Numbered from the stretch's first letter, positions 16,845-25,876 are shown. The stretch: DNA of 64,000 nt from Solirubrobacter deserti (GCF_027587175.1 NZ_JAPCID010000028.1:1-64000), one strand, 5' to 3'. Program-made: numbers and translations. The notes: generated by a model from the sequence alone, not told the origin.

Positions 16845-18265
16845 CGGCCGCGGCCGGTCAGCATCAGCCCGAGCGTCCGGAGCATGATCTTGATGTCCCC
16901 CCACAGTGACCAGTTCCCGACGTACTGGTAGTCGATGGTCACCATCTCGTGCAGGGACATGCGAGCCGCGCCGAGCACCTGCCACGGCCCCGTCATCCCC
17001 GGGGTCAGCTGCAGCCGCCGACGGTGCCAGCCGCGGATCTTGCCGTCCTCCTCGGGGATCAACGGGCGCGGACCCACGAGGCTCATCTCGCCGCGCAACA
17101 CGTTGAGCAGCTGCGGGAGCTCGTCGAGCGACGACCGGCGCAGGATGCGACCGACCGGGGTGATGCGTGGATCGTCGACGATCTTGAACAACCCGTCCGC
17201 CTCGTTGCGCGCGCGCAGCATGTCCTTGAGCAACTCGGCGTCCTCGCTCATGGAACGGAACTTGAACATCGAGAACGGCTCGCCGTTGCGTCCGATCCGC
17301 GTCTGGCTGAACAGGACCGGCCCCGGCGAGGTGAGCTTGATGACGAGTGCGATCACGGCCAGCATCGGAGCGAGGGCGACCAGCAGGAACAACGAGCCCG
17401 CCAGATCGAAGCTGCGCTTGGTGATCTTGGCCGTGCGGGACAGGCCGAACCGCGGGATGCCCAGGACCGTCAACCCGTCGATGTAGTCGTACGTCGCCGA
17501 CGAGCCGAGCACTTCCAGCACGCGCGGGACGACGCTGACCTTGACGCCGAGCGCCTTGGCCGCCTGGATCGTGTGCAGCTCGGCCTGCGAGCCGCTGGCG
17601 TCGGCGGCGATGATCACGCGGTGCACGTCGCCGGAGGCCACCTCGGCCGAGAGTTGACCGTGAGCGGCGGCCGCCTCCGGTAGGGCGAGGATGCCCGTGA
17701 GCTCCACCTTGGACGTCGTGCCGTCGACCAGGCGGCGCGCGAGGCGGCGCCCGTGGTCATGGTCGCCCACCACCAGACAGCGTTCGGGCGGCATCAAGGC
17801 GCGCACGACCAGGCGAGCCACGATCCGCAGGACGGTGATGGCCAGCACCAGCCCGATCCAGGTGGCGGCGATCGTCGTCGGATCGCTCCACGTACCGCGC
17901 AGCGCGGCGCCGGCGATGAGGGCGAGCACGGACACCAGCGCGGCGTGCTGCAGCGTGGCGGGCGTCTCGTCCAGCGTGCTCTTGTTGATGAGCTTCTCGT
18001 CGCGTTCGTACATGCCGCCCGCGGTGTTGACGATGGCCACGAGCAGCGGCAACAGCAGCACGTGCCCCAGCGAGAGCGCGGTCGGATCGACCCAGATGCC
18101 GACCACCAGGCTCACGAGCAGGCTCGCGGCCACGTCCGCGAGCAGCAGGCCACGGCGGAATCCGCGGTCGCGACGCCGCACCGCGGCCGGAGGCGCCGTC
18201 TCGAGCAGGAACGGCGGCGCCGGCGGGCGACTGGCGACGCGCGGCTCTTTCGTGACGAAGGCCAT
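16841..18265 (-). CDS. Polyprenyl-phosphate sugar-1-phosphate transferase (WcaJ/WbaP type)
   Basis: Initiating enzyme that moves a sugar-1-phosphate from UDP-sugar to undecaprenyl phosphate. It has 474 residues: four or five N-terminal membrane helices (about 40-155), a CoA-binding-like soluble domain with LVVGDHDHGRRLARRL, one more hydrophobic segment (about 280-305) and the C-terminal bacterial sugar transferase domain with FKFRSM, DDPRITPVGRILRRSSLDELPQ in two blocks and GEMSLVGPRP. This is the start point of repeat-unit synthesis for the locus. Its ATG follows the TAG stop of the upstream GT2 gene directly. Confidence 0.92.
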   Translation of the reverse strand: MAFVTKEPRVASRPPAPPFLLETAPPAAVRRRDRGFRRGLLLADVAASLLVSLVVGIWVDPTALSLGHVLLLPLLVAIVNTAGGMYERDEKLINKSTLDETPATLQHAALVSVLALIAGAALRGTWSDPTTIAATWIGLVLAITVLRIVARLVVRALMPPERCLVVGDHDHGRRLARRLVDGTTSKVELTGILALPEAAAAHGQLSAEVASGDVHRVIIAADASGSQAELHTIQAAKALGVKVSVVPRVLEVLGSSATYDYIDGLTVLGIPRFGLSRTAKITKRSFDLAGSLFLLVALAPMLAVIALVIKLTSPGPVLFSQTRIGRNGEPFSMFKFRSMSEDAELLKDMLRARNEADGLFKIVDDPRITPVGRILRRSSLDELPQLLNVLRGEMSLVGPRPLIPEEDGKIRGWHRRRLQLTPGMTGPWQVLGAARMSLHEMVTIDYQYVGNWSLWGDIKIMLRTLGLMLTGRGR

Positions 18266-19483
18266 CTAGCTCACCTCGACCGCGACGGGGGGCTCGGTGA
18301 CGGGCTCACGGTCGGTGCGCAGCCATTGGTTGGTCCCGCGGCCGCGCGCGATGCGCGCGAAGATCCCGAGCTTGTCGGCGACCAGCCGCGGCGCGCTGAG
18401 CAGCGCCCGGAAGACGTTCGGCGGGGCGTCCACCAGCCGCAGCCCAGCCAGCACGTAGAACGCCTGGCCGGCCGTGGTGGCCACCGCCATGAGCGCCAGC
18501 CGGCGGCTGCGCAGGACCCCGGCGGCGAGCAGACAGACGACGTTGAGCGGACCGAGCAGGGACTGGGGGAGCAGCACGAGCTCGACACCGGCGAGGGTGA
18601 GGTTCGCGTCGCGGCGCCGCAGCCCGGAGGCGATCAGGCGCGGGGCGTACTCGCGCGCCAGGCGGGCGTTGCCGCTCTCCCAGCGCAGCTGCTGGCGGTG
18701 CCCCTTGTCGCCGGTGGTCGGCATCGCCGAGCGGATCATCGAGTCGTGCACGTAGGCCACGCGTGCCCCGAACTCGGCCAGATGCAGGTGGTACTGGATG
18801 TCCTCGGCCACCGAGAACGCGTCCCACGGCAAAGCCTTCAGCAGGTCGGCACGGAACGCCATCCCGGTGCCGAACAGGCCCGCGGACAAGCCGAGCGCGA
18901 CGCGGCCGCGCGGGCGCACGCGGTGCTTGAGCGCGAACGCCGCCCAGCGCAGCGCGGCGGTCGGCGACGCCTCGGCGTTGAGGACGTCATAGATCGCCTG
19001 CGCGGCCGGCGCGCCGCCCCGCAGTGGCCGCTCGAGGGCCGAGATCAGGTCGGGCAGCGGACGGCAGTCGGCATCGACGATCGCGATCGCCTCGGTGTCC
19101 GGGCGCTGTTCCCACACGCGCTCGATCGCCCAGGCCAGCACCTGGCCCTTGCCGCGATCGTCGTCCGTGCGCTCCCACACCTCGACGCCCGCGTCACGCC
19201 CGGCGGTCGCGGTCGCGTCCGTGCAGTTGTCGGCGATGACGATCACCTCGAGCCTCTCGGCCGGGTAGTCCTGCTCGGCCAGGTACCCGAGCGTGGCGGG
19301 AAGCCCGTGCTGCTCGTCGTGCGCCGGCACGATGACGACGACCTTCAGCGGCTCGCCCTCCGGCGGAGCCGCATCCTCGAGCCCCCGGACGGCGGCGATG
19401 CCGAGCAGCCCCAGCAGGTAGCCGGTGGTCGCGGCGACCCACGCCTCGAGGCCCACGAACGGCGCGAGGGCGGCTCGCCTCAC
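18266..19483 (-). CDS. Membrane glycosyltransferase family 2
   Basis: About 405 residues. An N-terminal membrane helix (ATTGYLLGLLGIAAV) precedes the GT-A domain VVVIVPAHDEQ, ADNCTDAT, IVDADCR, DIQYHLHLAEFG and QQLRWESGN (the QxxRW-like acceptor motif), followed by two or three C-terminal membrane helices. This is the architecture of processive or membrane-tethered GT2 enzymes. GTG 19483 is the best start; an earlier frame would overlap gmhA. A 22-codon reading frame bridges the gap to gmhA with overlapping stop/start codons. Confidence 0.82.
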   Translation of the reverse strand: MRRAALAPFVGLEAWVAATTGYLLGLLGIAAVRGLEDAAPPEGEPLKVVVIVPAHDEQHGLPATLGYLAEQDYPAERLEVIVIADNCTDATATAGRDAGVEVWERTDDDRGKGQVLAWAIERVWEQRPDTEAIAIVDADCRPLPDLISALERPLRGGAPAAQAIYDVLNAEASPTAALRWAAFALKHRVRPRGRVALGLSAGLFGTGMAFRADLLKALPWDAFSVAEDIQYHLHLAEFGARVAYVHDSMIRSAMPTTGDKGHRQQLRWESGNARLAREYAPRLIASGLRRRDANLTLAGVELVLLPQSLLGPLNVVCLLAAGVLRSRRLALMAVATTAGQAFYVLAGLRLVDAPPNVFRALLSAPRLVADKLGIFARIARGRGTNQWLRTDREPVTEPPVAVEVS

Positions 19484-19548
19484 CTGATCACCATCCGCAC
19501 GGCGGTCATCAGGTCGGTCGCGGTCAACAGGACGAGCTGGGCCGTCAT
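19480..19548 (-). CDS. 22-residue coupling ORF between gmhA and the GT2 gene
   Basis: An ATG at 19548 overlaps the gmhA stop (ATGA) and the TGA at 19480-19482 overlaps the GTG of the glycosyltransferase (GTGA). The encoded peptide starts MTAQLVLLTATDL and ends RMVIR; most of it is hydrophobic. It could be a translational coupling leader, a tiny membrane peptide, or the lost N-terminal helix of the glycosyltransferase separated by a frameshift. No homologue can be named. Confidence 0.4.
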   Translation of the reverse strand: MTAQLVLLTATDLMTAVRMVIR

Positions 19549-20177
19549 GTCGCCTCGGGGGGGAACATCGCCCGCTCCACCAGCTCACAGACGATGTGGC
19601 CGACCAGCATGTGGCACTCCTGGATGCGGGCCGTCTCGCGCGCCGGCGCGCACACGCACAGGTCGGTGACACGGTCCAACGTGGCGTTCGGCAGCCCGCA
19701 GAAGACGATCGTGCGCATGTCCCGCTGCCGCGCCGCGTGCAGCCCGCGGATGACGTTGAGCGAGCGGCCGCTGGTCGTCAGCCCGATGGCCAGGTCCCCG
19801 GGCTGGCCGAACGCGGCGATCTGGCGGGCGAACACCTCGTCGAACCCGAAGTCGTTGCCCACGGCCGAGGTCGTGGAGGCGTTGTCGGTGAGTGAGAGAG
19901 CGGGAAGGGCCGGACGGTCGACGCGAAAGCGCCCGACGAACTCCGCGGCCAGGTGCGTCGCGTCGGCGGCGCTGCCGCCATTGCCGAACAGCAGCAGCTT
20001 GCCGCCACACCGCAACGTGTCGATGGCCATCTCCGCCACCGCGGCGGCCTGGTGCGGCACGTCGCCGCGCAGGAGGTTCTGGGTGGCGGCGATGTGCTCG
20101 GTGATGCGAGCCTGCACCGTCGCCACCGTGCCTACGAAGGGTTCCAGCGTCGATGCCGGGGCGTGCTCAGTCATCAT
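19545..20177 (-). CDS. gmhA: D-sedoheptulose-7-phosphate isomerase (SIS domain)
   Basis: 210 residues: GGKLLLFGNGGSAADATHLAAE in two parts is the sugar-phosphate loop of GmhA, followed by SLTDNASTTSAVGNDFGFDEVF, LTTSGRSLNVI and the C-terminal QECHMLVGHIVCELVE. It makes D-glycero-D-manno-heptose 7-phosphate from sedoheptulose 7-phosphate. It overlaps the heptose kinase gene by 11 bases, so the two first steps of nucleotide-heptose synthesis are coupled. Tandem ATGs at 20177 and 20174 are both possible starts. Confidence 0.88.
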   Translation of the reverse strand: MMTEHAPASTLEPFVGTVATVQARITEHIAATQNLLRGDVPHQAAAVAEMAIDTLRCGGKLLLFGNGGSAADATHLAAEFVGRFRVDRPALPALSLTDNASTTSAVGNDFGFDEVFARQIAAFGQPGDLAIGLTTSGRSLNVIRGLHAARQRDMRTIVFCGLPNATLDRVTDLCVCAPARETARIQECHMLVGHIVCELVERAMFPPEAT

Positions 20178-21183
20178 TGACCGTCCAGGTTGTGAGCCCC
20201 CGAGGGGCGAACTCGAACTCCGTGACCTGCCCACCCATCCGGGTGAGCTGCTCCGCCACGCGGTGCTTGCGATGGAACGGGCAGAAGAAGAGCATGTAGC
20301 CGCCGCCGCCCGCGCCCGTGACCTTGCCGCCCAGCGCGCCCTCGCGACAGGCCGCGTCGTAGGCCTCGTCGATGAACCCGTTGCTGATCCTGGGCGACAT
20401 CTTCTTCTTGAACTCCCAGGCGGTGCCGAGCAGGGAGCCGAAGTCGTTCAGCCGCCGGCGCAGCAACGCGTTCTTCATCTCGACCGCGAGCCGCTTCTGC
20501 ATCCGCAGCCCGTCCAGCGCGTGCTGGTCCCGCTCGACGAAGCGGCTCGTCTGGTCCTCGATGATGTGGTCCGAACGGCGTGTGCGACCCGTGTAACAGA
20601 GCAGCATGTTGTGCTCGAGCTCGTGCAGGACCTCGTCGGCCACGCGCAGCGGGTTCACGAGCACGTTCTCGCCGTCCATCTCGATGAAGTTGAAGCCGCC
20701 GAAGGTGGCTGCGTACTGATCCTGGAGGCCGCCCTTGATGCCGAGGTCCTCGCGTTCGACGGTGAAGGCCAGGTGCGCGATGTCGTAGTCGGTCAGCGCC
20801 AGCCGGTGGTACTCCTTGAGCAGCCCGATCAGGGTGACGATCATCGACGAGGACGAGCCCAGCCCGCAGCCCGGCGGTGCACTCGAGTGCAGGAACAGGT
20901 CGAAGCCGCCCCGCCCGAGCTTGCGGATCGCCGCCTTCACCAGGTCGAGATCGCCGTCGTAGTCGAGTGCGTCGTCGTGCGCGTACGCCACGCTCATGCC
21001 GAGATCCAAGCTCTCGATGCCGATCTGGCCGTCGTCGCGCGGCGCGAGCGCGCCGTAGGCGTACCGGTTGATGGTGGCGCTGAGCACCAGCCCGCCCTCG
21101 GTCGCCGGGAACGGCGGGACGTCGGTGCCGCCGCCGGCGAACGACACGCGGAGCGGTGCCTTGGCACGGATCAGCCGCCTCAC
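20167..21183 (-). CDS. hddA: GHMP kinase, D-glycero-alpha-D-manno-heptose 7-phosphate kinase type
   Basis: 338 residues: N-terminal RAKAPLRVSFAGGGTDVPPF, the ATP loop PPGCGLGSSSSM near 107-118 and the C-terminal GAGGGGYMLFFC. This sequence style is that of HddA/WcbL rather than galactokinase, and the gmhA neighbour supports it. The product would be heptose 1,7-bisphosphate for a GDP-heptose pathway. The later genes (gmhB phosphatase, hddC guanylyltransferase) are not in this window. GTG 21183 overlaps the previous gene's stop (GTGA). Confidence 0.85.
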   Translation of the reverse strand: MRRLIRAKAPLRVSFAGGGTDVPPFPATEGGLVLSATINRYAYGALAPRDDGQIGIESLDLGMSVAYAHDDALDYDGDLDLVKAAIRKLGRGGFDLFLHSSAPPGCGLGSSSSMIVTLIGLLKEYHRLALTDYDIAHLAFTVEREDLGIKGGLQDQYAATFGGFNFIEMDGENVLVNPLRVADEVLHELEHNMLLCYTGRTRRSDHIIEDQTSRFVERDQHALDGLRMQKRLAVEMKNALLRRRLNDFGSLLGTAWEFKKKMSPRISNGFIDEAYDAACREGALGGKVTGAGGGGYMLFFCPFHRKHRVAEQLTRMGGQVTEFEFAPRGLTTWTVNDD

Positions 21184-21923
21184 GCGGGGGAGACCCGTTG
21201 CCGTAGCGCACTGATCATCAGCCGGGCGAGGAACGGGAAGCCGTCGACCAGGTAGCGGCGCGCCAGCCGGCGCGGCTCTTGAGCCAGCCGGTGCAGCCAT
21301 TCGAGGCCGGCTCGCTGAAGCCACACCGGCGCTCGTGACACGTCTCCACTGAGGTAGCTCAGACTGATTCCACACGAGATGAACCAGATTGACGGAAATC
21401 GAGAACGGAGGCGCAGGATGAGCCGATCCTGCTTCGGGAAGCCGAGGCCGACGAAGACGATGTCCGGGCGCGTGCGCTCGAGGCTGGCCTCGATCGCCGC
21501 CAACTCCTCCGGGAACCGCTCGAAGCCGAACGGCGGGCACAGCGTGCCGCAGACGTCGACGCCCGGAAGGGTGCGCCGGAGCTCGTCGGCCGCCGCGTCG
21601 GCAACGCCCGGCTCGCCCCCGAGCAGGAAGATCGACGCGCCCGCCTCGCGCCCCGCGGCGGGCAGGCTGCGGATCAGCGAGGAGCCCGAGACGCGCTCGG
21701 GCAGAGGCGTGCGCTGCAGGCGGCTCGCCCAGATCAGCGGCATGCCGTCGGCGACCACCATGTCCGCCTGCTCGACGAGATCGCGCTGGGCGGGGTCGCG
21801 CACCGTCTGCCGCAGCACGTCGAGATTGACGGGGCAGATCCATCCGCCTCGGCCGGTCGCGACGGCCTCGAGGGTGCGGACGATCACCTCCGCCTCGTCG
21901 ACCCGCTGGACCTCCAACCCCAT
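21180..21923 (-). CDS. WecG/TagA/CpsF family glycosyltransferase
   Basis: 247 residues with the family pattern: NLDVLRQT, VADGMPLIWASRL, RVSGSSLI, IFLLGGEPGVADAAADEL, PDIVFVGLGFPKQDRLI and a basic C-terminus with EWLHRLAQEPRRLARRYL that docks to the membrane. It transfers a sugar (ManNAc or glucose type) onto a polyprenyl-linked acceptor. ATG 21923 is used; GTG 21929 is possible, and the frame stays open to about 22019 without family similarity. First gene of the minus-strand operon. Confidence 0.85.
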   Translation of the reverse strand: MGLEVQRVDEAEVIVRTLEAVATGRGGWICPVNLDVLRQTVRDPAQRDLVEQADMVVADGMPLIWASRLQRTPLPERVSGSSLIRSLPAAGREAGASIFLLGGEPGVADAAADELRRTLPGVDVCGTLCPPFGFERFPEELAAIEASLERTRPDIVFVGLGFPKQDRLILRLRSRFPSIWFISCGISLSYLSGDVSRAPVWLQRAGLEWLHRLAQEPRRLARRYLVDGFPFLARLMISALRQRVSPA

Positions 21924-22351
21924 TACCACCGCCGAATCTTTCAAGGCAGAAGCTGCCTCACTGTCACACAGGAGTGTGTGCACCGCATGTCCTGGGTCCC
22001 CCCCTTGTTTCAGGCACACCGAGCATGCTGACGCAAGCTACTCGGGCACTCCGTGGGTGCACGCTACGGGTTCGTGAACGCCATTGCGAGACGGGGTAAT
22101 CGTTCGAACGTTCGATGTCCACCATGAACCGGGGACTTATGCTGTGGCGCCGGTTTGCGACGTTCCAGGGACCGTCGGACCAAGCCGGTTGGACCTGGGG
22201 TCGAACGTCGGCCGGATGTGGTCACCGGGGCGGAGTGTGGCCGGTATGCTGCGCCCAGAGGGGCGAACGTCAAACGCCTGTCTGGACGGTTTAACTTTCC
22301 GTCACTTAGTGTCCAGTCGGACGCGTCTCCACCCGTTCGAGGAAGCGAAGG
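21924..22351. promoter_or_regulatory. 430-bp regulatory region between divergent polysaccharide operons
   Basis: No convincing gene. It is less GC-rich than its surroundings and holds a perfect 12-bp palindrome TCGAACGTTCGA (22104-22115) overlapping CGTTCGAACG (22101-22110), further GAACGT copies near 22203 and 22265, the inverse ACGTTC near 22159, and CTGGAC (22282-22287) facing GTCCAG (22311-22316). CACAC-AGGA-GTGTG lies near 21965. These could be operators for a regulator of both operons. No promoter fits well enough to place exactly. Confidence 0.4.
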
Positions 22352-23290
22352 ATGCCTGCGTCGAGTAAGTCGAAGTCGCCTGTGCGCAGCGCCGCAGCTG
22401 AGTCGCCCGCGAAGCTCGCTCCCGCCCTGCCGCCGGTGCCGGAACCCGACCCGTTCGGCCCGCTGCGCGGCATCGTGCGCCGGTGGCCCGTCGTACTCGC
22501 CGTGACCGTGGTGCTGTGCGGCGTCGCGCTCGTGGCGGGCTACGCGCAGGCGCCGACCTACACCGCCAACGCGGTGATCAGCGTCGGCCGCGTCGACGTT
22601 CGCGTGCAGACCCTGCCGGGCTATGTCGCGGGTGCACAGACCCTGGCCGCGGCCTACAGCCGCACGGTGCCGACAGACCCGATCGTGCTGCCGCTTGCCC
22701 GGCAGCTGGGCATCCCCCCCGCCGAGGTGCGCGAGCGTCTGTGGGCGGTGCCCGTCCCGGAGAGCACGATGTTCGCCGTCTACGGCACCGGAGGCAGCGC
22801 CGCCGAGGCGACCGAGCTCACGGGCGCCGCGACCTCGCAGTTCGAGCGGTACGTCAAGTCGACCGAGACCAGCGACCGGACGATCGAGCGCCTGATGACG
22901 CAGTTCCGTGAGCAGTCGCGCCGGTCAGCGAGCTACCGGCGCCGGATCGACGAGTTGCAGGCGCAGATCGACCGCGCGGCCGCGGCGGCGGCCACCAGCA
23001 CGGCGTCCGAGAGCGCGCGTCGCCGGGCCCGGGAGGAGCGCAACGACCGGATCGAGCGTCTGCAGACCTCGCTGGACACGTCCGAGCTGCGCAAGCAGGT
23101 GCTCGTCAGCCAGTACAACGAACGCATGGCGGAGTCCGCTTCGTCGGCCGGCATCCAGGTCGTGACCCGTCCCGTGTCGGCCGAGAGCGATCGCAGGCGC
23201 ACGCTGGAGCGCTCGCTGGTCATCGGCCTGCTCGCGGGCCTGATGCTCGGCGGAGCGGCGGCGCTGCTGGTCGACCGCCGCCGCCGCTGA
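22352..23290 (+). CDS. Wzz/chain-length-determinant-like polysaccharide co-polymerase
   Basis: 312 residues: a Pro-rich cytoplasmic N-terminus, a membrane helix near 47-67 (VVLAVTVVLCGVALVAGYAQ), an extracytoplasmic part with a long coiled coil (about 175-250, Glu/Arg/Ala-rich) and a second helix near 288-306 followed by RRRR. This topology is that of Wzz/CapA-type co-polymerases; no tyrosine kinase domain follows. It should regulate chain length together with the Wzy-like protein encoded 4 bases downstream. ATG 22352 has GGAAG upstream. Confidence 0.75.
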   Translation: MPASSKSKSPVRSAAAESPAKLAPALPPVPEPDPFGPLRGIVRRWPVVLAVTVVLCGVALVAGYAQAPTYTANAVISVGRVDVRVQTLPGYVAGAQTLAAAYSRTVPTDPIVLPLARQLGIPPAEVRERLWAVPVPESTMFAVYGTGGSAAEATELTGAATSQFERYVKSTETSDRTIERLMTQFREQSRRSASYRRRIDELQAQIDRAAAAAATSTASESARRRAREERNDRIERLQTSLDTSELRKQVLVSQYNERMAESASSAGIQVVTRPVSAESDRRRTLERSLVIGLLAGLMLGGAAALLVDRRRR

Positions 23291-23294
23291 TCCC

Positions 23295-24674
23295 GTGGCG
23301 GCGGGGACGCTACGCACTCCGCCCACTGCGGCGCTCGTGGCGGTGGGCACGGCCGGAGTGCTCTGCCTCGCCGTGGCGGCCGGCGTGCGCTCGGGACCCG
23401 CTGACGGCTTCCTGGTCCTGGCCGGGCTGGCGGCGCTCACCGGCGGGGTGGCGCTCGCCGCGTGGCTGTCGCCGGCGCTGACGATCAGCGCCGGGCTGAT
23501 CCTGAGCCTCGCGTCCGGCCGGTTCGGCGATCTCGGCAGTCCGATCGGGCTCGACCGGGTCGTGATCGTCGCCGGGGTCCTCGCCGTGGTCGTGCGCGAG
23601 CTGCGCTCACCCACGGCCCGGTTGCGGGTGCGGGGCATCGACCTGTGGCTCGCCGGGATCCTCCTCATCGCCGCCGTGTCGGCCTACTTCGCCGGCACCT
23701 GGCGGCAGAACGGGCCGTTCTTCGCGCTCGTGGACAACCTGGGCGTGGTCCCGTTCCTGCTGTTCTGGGTCGCGCCGGCGGCGTTCGGGACCCCGCGGGA
23801 ACGCCGGCTGCTGCTGTGCGTGCTGACCGGCGTGGGCGCCTATCTCGGGATCACGGCGCTCGCCGAGACGCTCAACTGGAACTGGGCGATCTTCCCGCGT
23901 TACATCCTGGACCCCACCGTCGGGCTGCACTACGGCCGCGCGCGCGGACCGTTCGCCGAAGCCGCCGCCAACGGGTTGAGCATGTTCTTCTGCGCCGTGG
24001 CCGCGGCGGTCCTGCTGGCCACGGACAAACGCCGGCACGTGCTGCTGGCGACGGTGATCGGCCTGTGCGGCGTGGGCATCGTCTTCGCGCTCACACGCCA
24101 GGTGTGGCTGGCCGCCGGCCTCGGGACGCTGATCGCCATGCTCGCCCAGCGGCGGCTGCGCGTATGGGTGCTTCCGACGTTCGCCGCCGCCGGCGTCGCC
24201 GTGTTCGTCATCTTCGCCACCGTGCCCGGCTTCAATTCGCGGGCGGAAGACCGGGTCCGCGACCAGCGCCCGGTGTGGGACCGCTTGAACTCCAATGCGG
24301 CGACCTGGCGGATGCTGGCCGAGCGCCCGTTGACCGGGTACGGGTGGGGCGGCTACCGCGAGAACATCAACACCTTCTTCCGCCTCGCGCCCGACCGGGC
24401 CTGGACCGGGGCGGTGAGCCGCCCGCACAACGTCTTCCTGGCCAACGGCGCGGAACTGGGCGCGCTCGTGCTCGTCGCCTGGATCGCCGCGCTGGCCATC
24501 GCGATCGGGGGCGCTCTGCGTCGGCGCGGGCCGCCCGACCTGGGCGTCTGGCGCGCCGGGCTGATCGCGGTCGCCATCGGGTGGCTGGTCGTCGCCAACT
24601 TCACGCCGATGTACTACGCGTTCTGCCACTCGGTGCTGTGGTTGTGGGCTGGCATCTGCTGGAGCCGCACGTGA
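23295..24674 (+). CDS. O-antigen ligase/polymerase (Wzy-like) membrane protein
   Basis: 459 residues with about eleven membrane helices. The large periplasmic-side loop ends in TGYGWGGYRENINTFFR and is followed by SRPHNVFLANGAELGALVL, the His-containing segment of the Wzy_C family. It should polymerise repeat units or ligate the finished polysaccharide outside the membrane. It sits between the co-polymerase gene and a GT4 gene that it overlaps by GTGA. Polymerase and ligase cannot be told apart by sequence alone. Confidence 0.8.
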   Translation: MAAGTLRTPPTAALVAVGTAGVLCLAVAAGVRSGPADGFLVLAGLAALTGGVALAAWLSPALTISAGLILSLASGRFGDLGSPIGLDRVVIVAGVLAVVVRELRSPTARLRVRGIDLWLAGILLIAAVSAYFAGTWRQNGPFFALVDNLGVVPFLLFWVAPAAFGTPRERRLLLCVLTGVGAYLGITALAETLNWNWAIFPRYILDPTVGLHYGRARGPFAEAAANGLSMFFCAVAAAVLLATDKRRHVLLATVIGLCGVGIVFALTRQVWLAAGLGTLIAMLAQRRLRVWVLPTFAAAGVAVFVIFATVPGFNSRAEDRVRDQRPVWDRLNSNAATWRMLAERPLTGYGWGGYRENINTFFRLAPDRAWTGAVSRPHNVFLANGAELGALVLVAWIAALAIAIGGALRRRGPPDLGVWRAGLIAVAIGWLVVANFTPMYYAFCHSVLWLWAGICWSRT

Positions 24675-25876
24675 CGGCGCCGCGGCTCGCCTACGTCGTC
24701 GCCGAGTACCCGAAGGTCTCGCACACGTTCGTCGCGCGCGAGGTCGCGGCGCTGCGTGCGGCAGGGGCCACCATCGACACGGTGACCATCCGGCGCACGC
24801 CCGAGACCGGGTTGTTGAGCGAGGAGGACCGGCGGGCGGCGGCCGAGACGTTCGCGGTCCTACCGGCAGCGCCGGCCGCGCTGCTGCGGGCCCACGCGCG
24901 CTGGGGGCGGCGCGGGCCCCGGCGCTACGTGCGCACGCTTGCCCAGGCCGTGCGCCTCGGCGCGCCCGGCCTGCGCAACCGCCTGTGGCAGCTGTTCTAC
25001 TTCGCCGAGGCCGGCCTGCTCGCCGACGAGCTGCACCGGCGCGGGACCGAGCACGTGCACGCGCACTTCGCCACCGTCGGCTCGGCCGTCGCACTCCTGG
25101 CCGCGCGCCTGCTCGGCAAGCCCTGGAGCTTCACCATGCACGGCCCGTTGGAGTTCGACGCGGTGGAGCGCTACGCGATCGCCGACAAGGTCCGCGATGC
25201 GGCGTTCGTCGCCTGCATCAGCGATTTCTGCCGGGCGCAGCTGATGCGATTGGTCGAGCCCGCGCACTGGGACAAGCTGCACATCGTCCACTGCGGCCTG
25301 GAACCCGAGCGCTACGCCGCCCCGGCGCGGGAGGTGCGCGACGTGGTGGAGCTGCTGGCGATCGGGCGGCTGGAGCCGATGAAGGGCTTCGCGGTGCTGA
25401 TCGACGCGGTCGCCGCGCTCGTGCGCGAGGGCGAGCCGGTGCGCCTGACGATCGTGGGCGACGGACCGCAACGCGCGGCGCTGGAGGCGCGGGCGCGCGG
25501 GCTGCCCGTCACCTTCACCGGGGCGCTGGGAGCGCCCGCCGTGACGGAGCGGCTGCGGGCGGCGGATGTGTTCTGCCTGGCGTCGTTCGCCGAGGGGGTG
25601 CCCGTCGTGTTGATGGAGGCGATGGCGTCCGGGCTCCCCGTCGTGACGACGCAGATCATGGGCGTCCCCGAGCTCGTGGACGACGGCGAGTCCGGGCTGC
25701 TGGTCGCGCCCGGCCGGCCCGAGCCGTTCGCCGACGCGCTCCGCCGCGTCGTCCGGGAACCGGACCTGCGCGCCCGGCTGGGCCGGGCCGGGCAGGCGAA
25801 GGTCGCCGCCGAGTTCGACGTCCGGACGGCGGCCGGTGTCCTGCAGCGCCTGTTCGCGGAGGCCGCGCAGCGGTGA
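24671..25876 (+). CDS. Glycosyltransferase family 4
   Basis: 401 residues, GT-B fold: N-terminal YVVAEYPKVSHTFVAREV, middle HAHFATVGS, and the C-terminal nucleotide-sugar site GRLEPMKGF and FAEGVPVVLMEAMASGLPVV with the E-x7-E pair. It adds a sugar by a retaining mechanism to a lipid-linked glycan. It is coupled to the genes on both sides by GTGA overlaps. Confidence 0.88.
   Translation: MTAPRLAYVVAEYPKVSHTFVAREVAALRAAGATIDTVTIRRTPETGLLSEEDRRAAAETFAVLPAAPAALLRAHARWGRRGPRRYVRTLAQAVRLGAPGLRNRLWQLFYFAEAGLLADELHRRGTEHVHAHFATVGSAVALLAARLLGKPWSFTMHGPLEFDAVERYAIADKVRDAAFVACISDFCRAQLMRLVEPAHWDKLHIVHCGLEPERYAAPAREVRDVVELLAIGRLEPMKGFAVLIDAVAALVREGEPVRLTIVGDGPQRAALEARARGLPVTFTGALGAPAVTERLRAADVFCLASFAEGVPVVLMEAMASGLPVVTTQIMGVPELVDDGESGLLVAPGRPEPFADALRRVVREPDLRARLGRAGQAKVAAEFDVRTAAGVLQRLFAEAAQR

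Noticed and set aside
21924-22019. N-terminal extension of the WecG/TagA protein
   Set aside because: The frame is open, but the residues do not match the family, and ATG 21923 gives a protein of normal length.
22084-22368. A 94-codon open frame in the gap before the Wzz-like gene
   Set aside because: No domain, no ribosome binding site, and it crosses the start of the Wzz-like gene in another frame; the gap looks regulatory.
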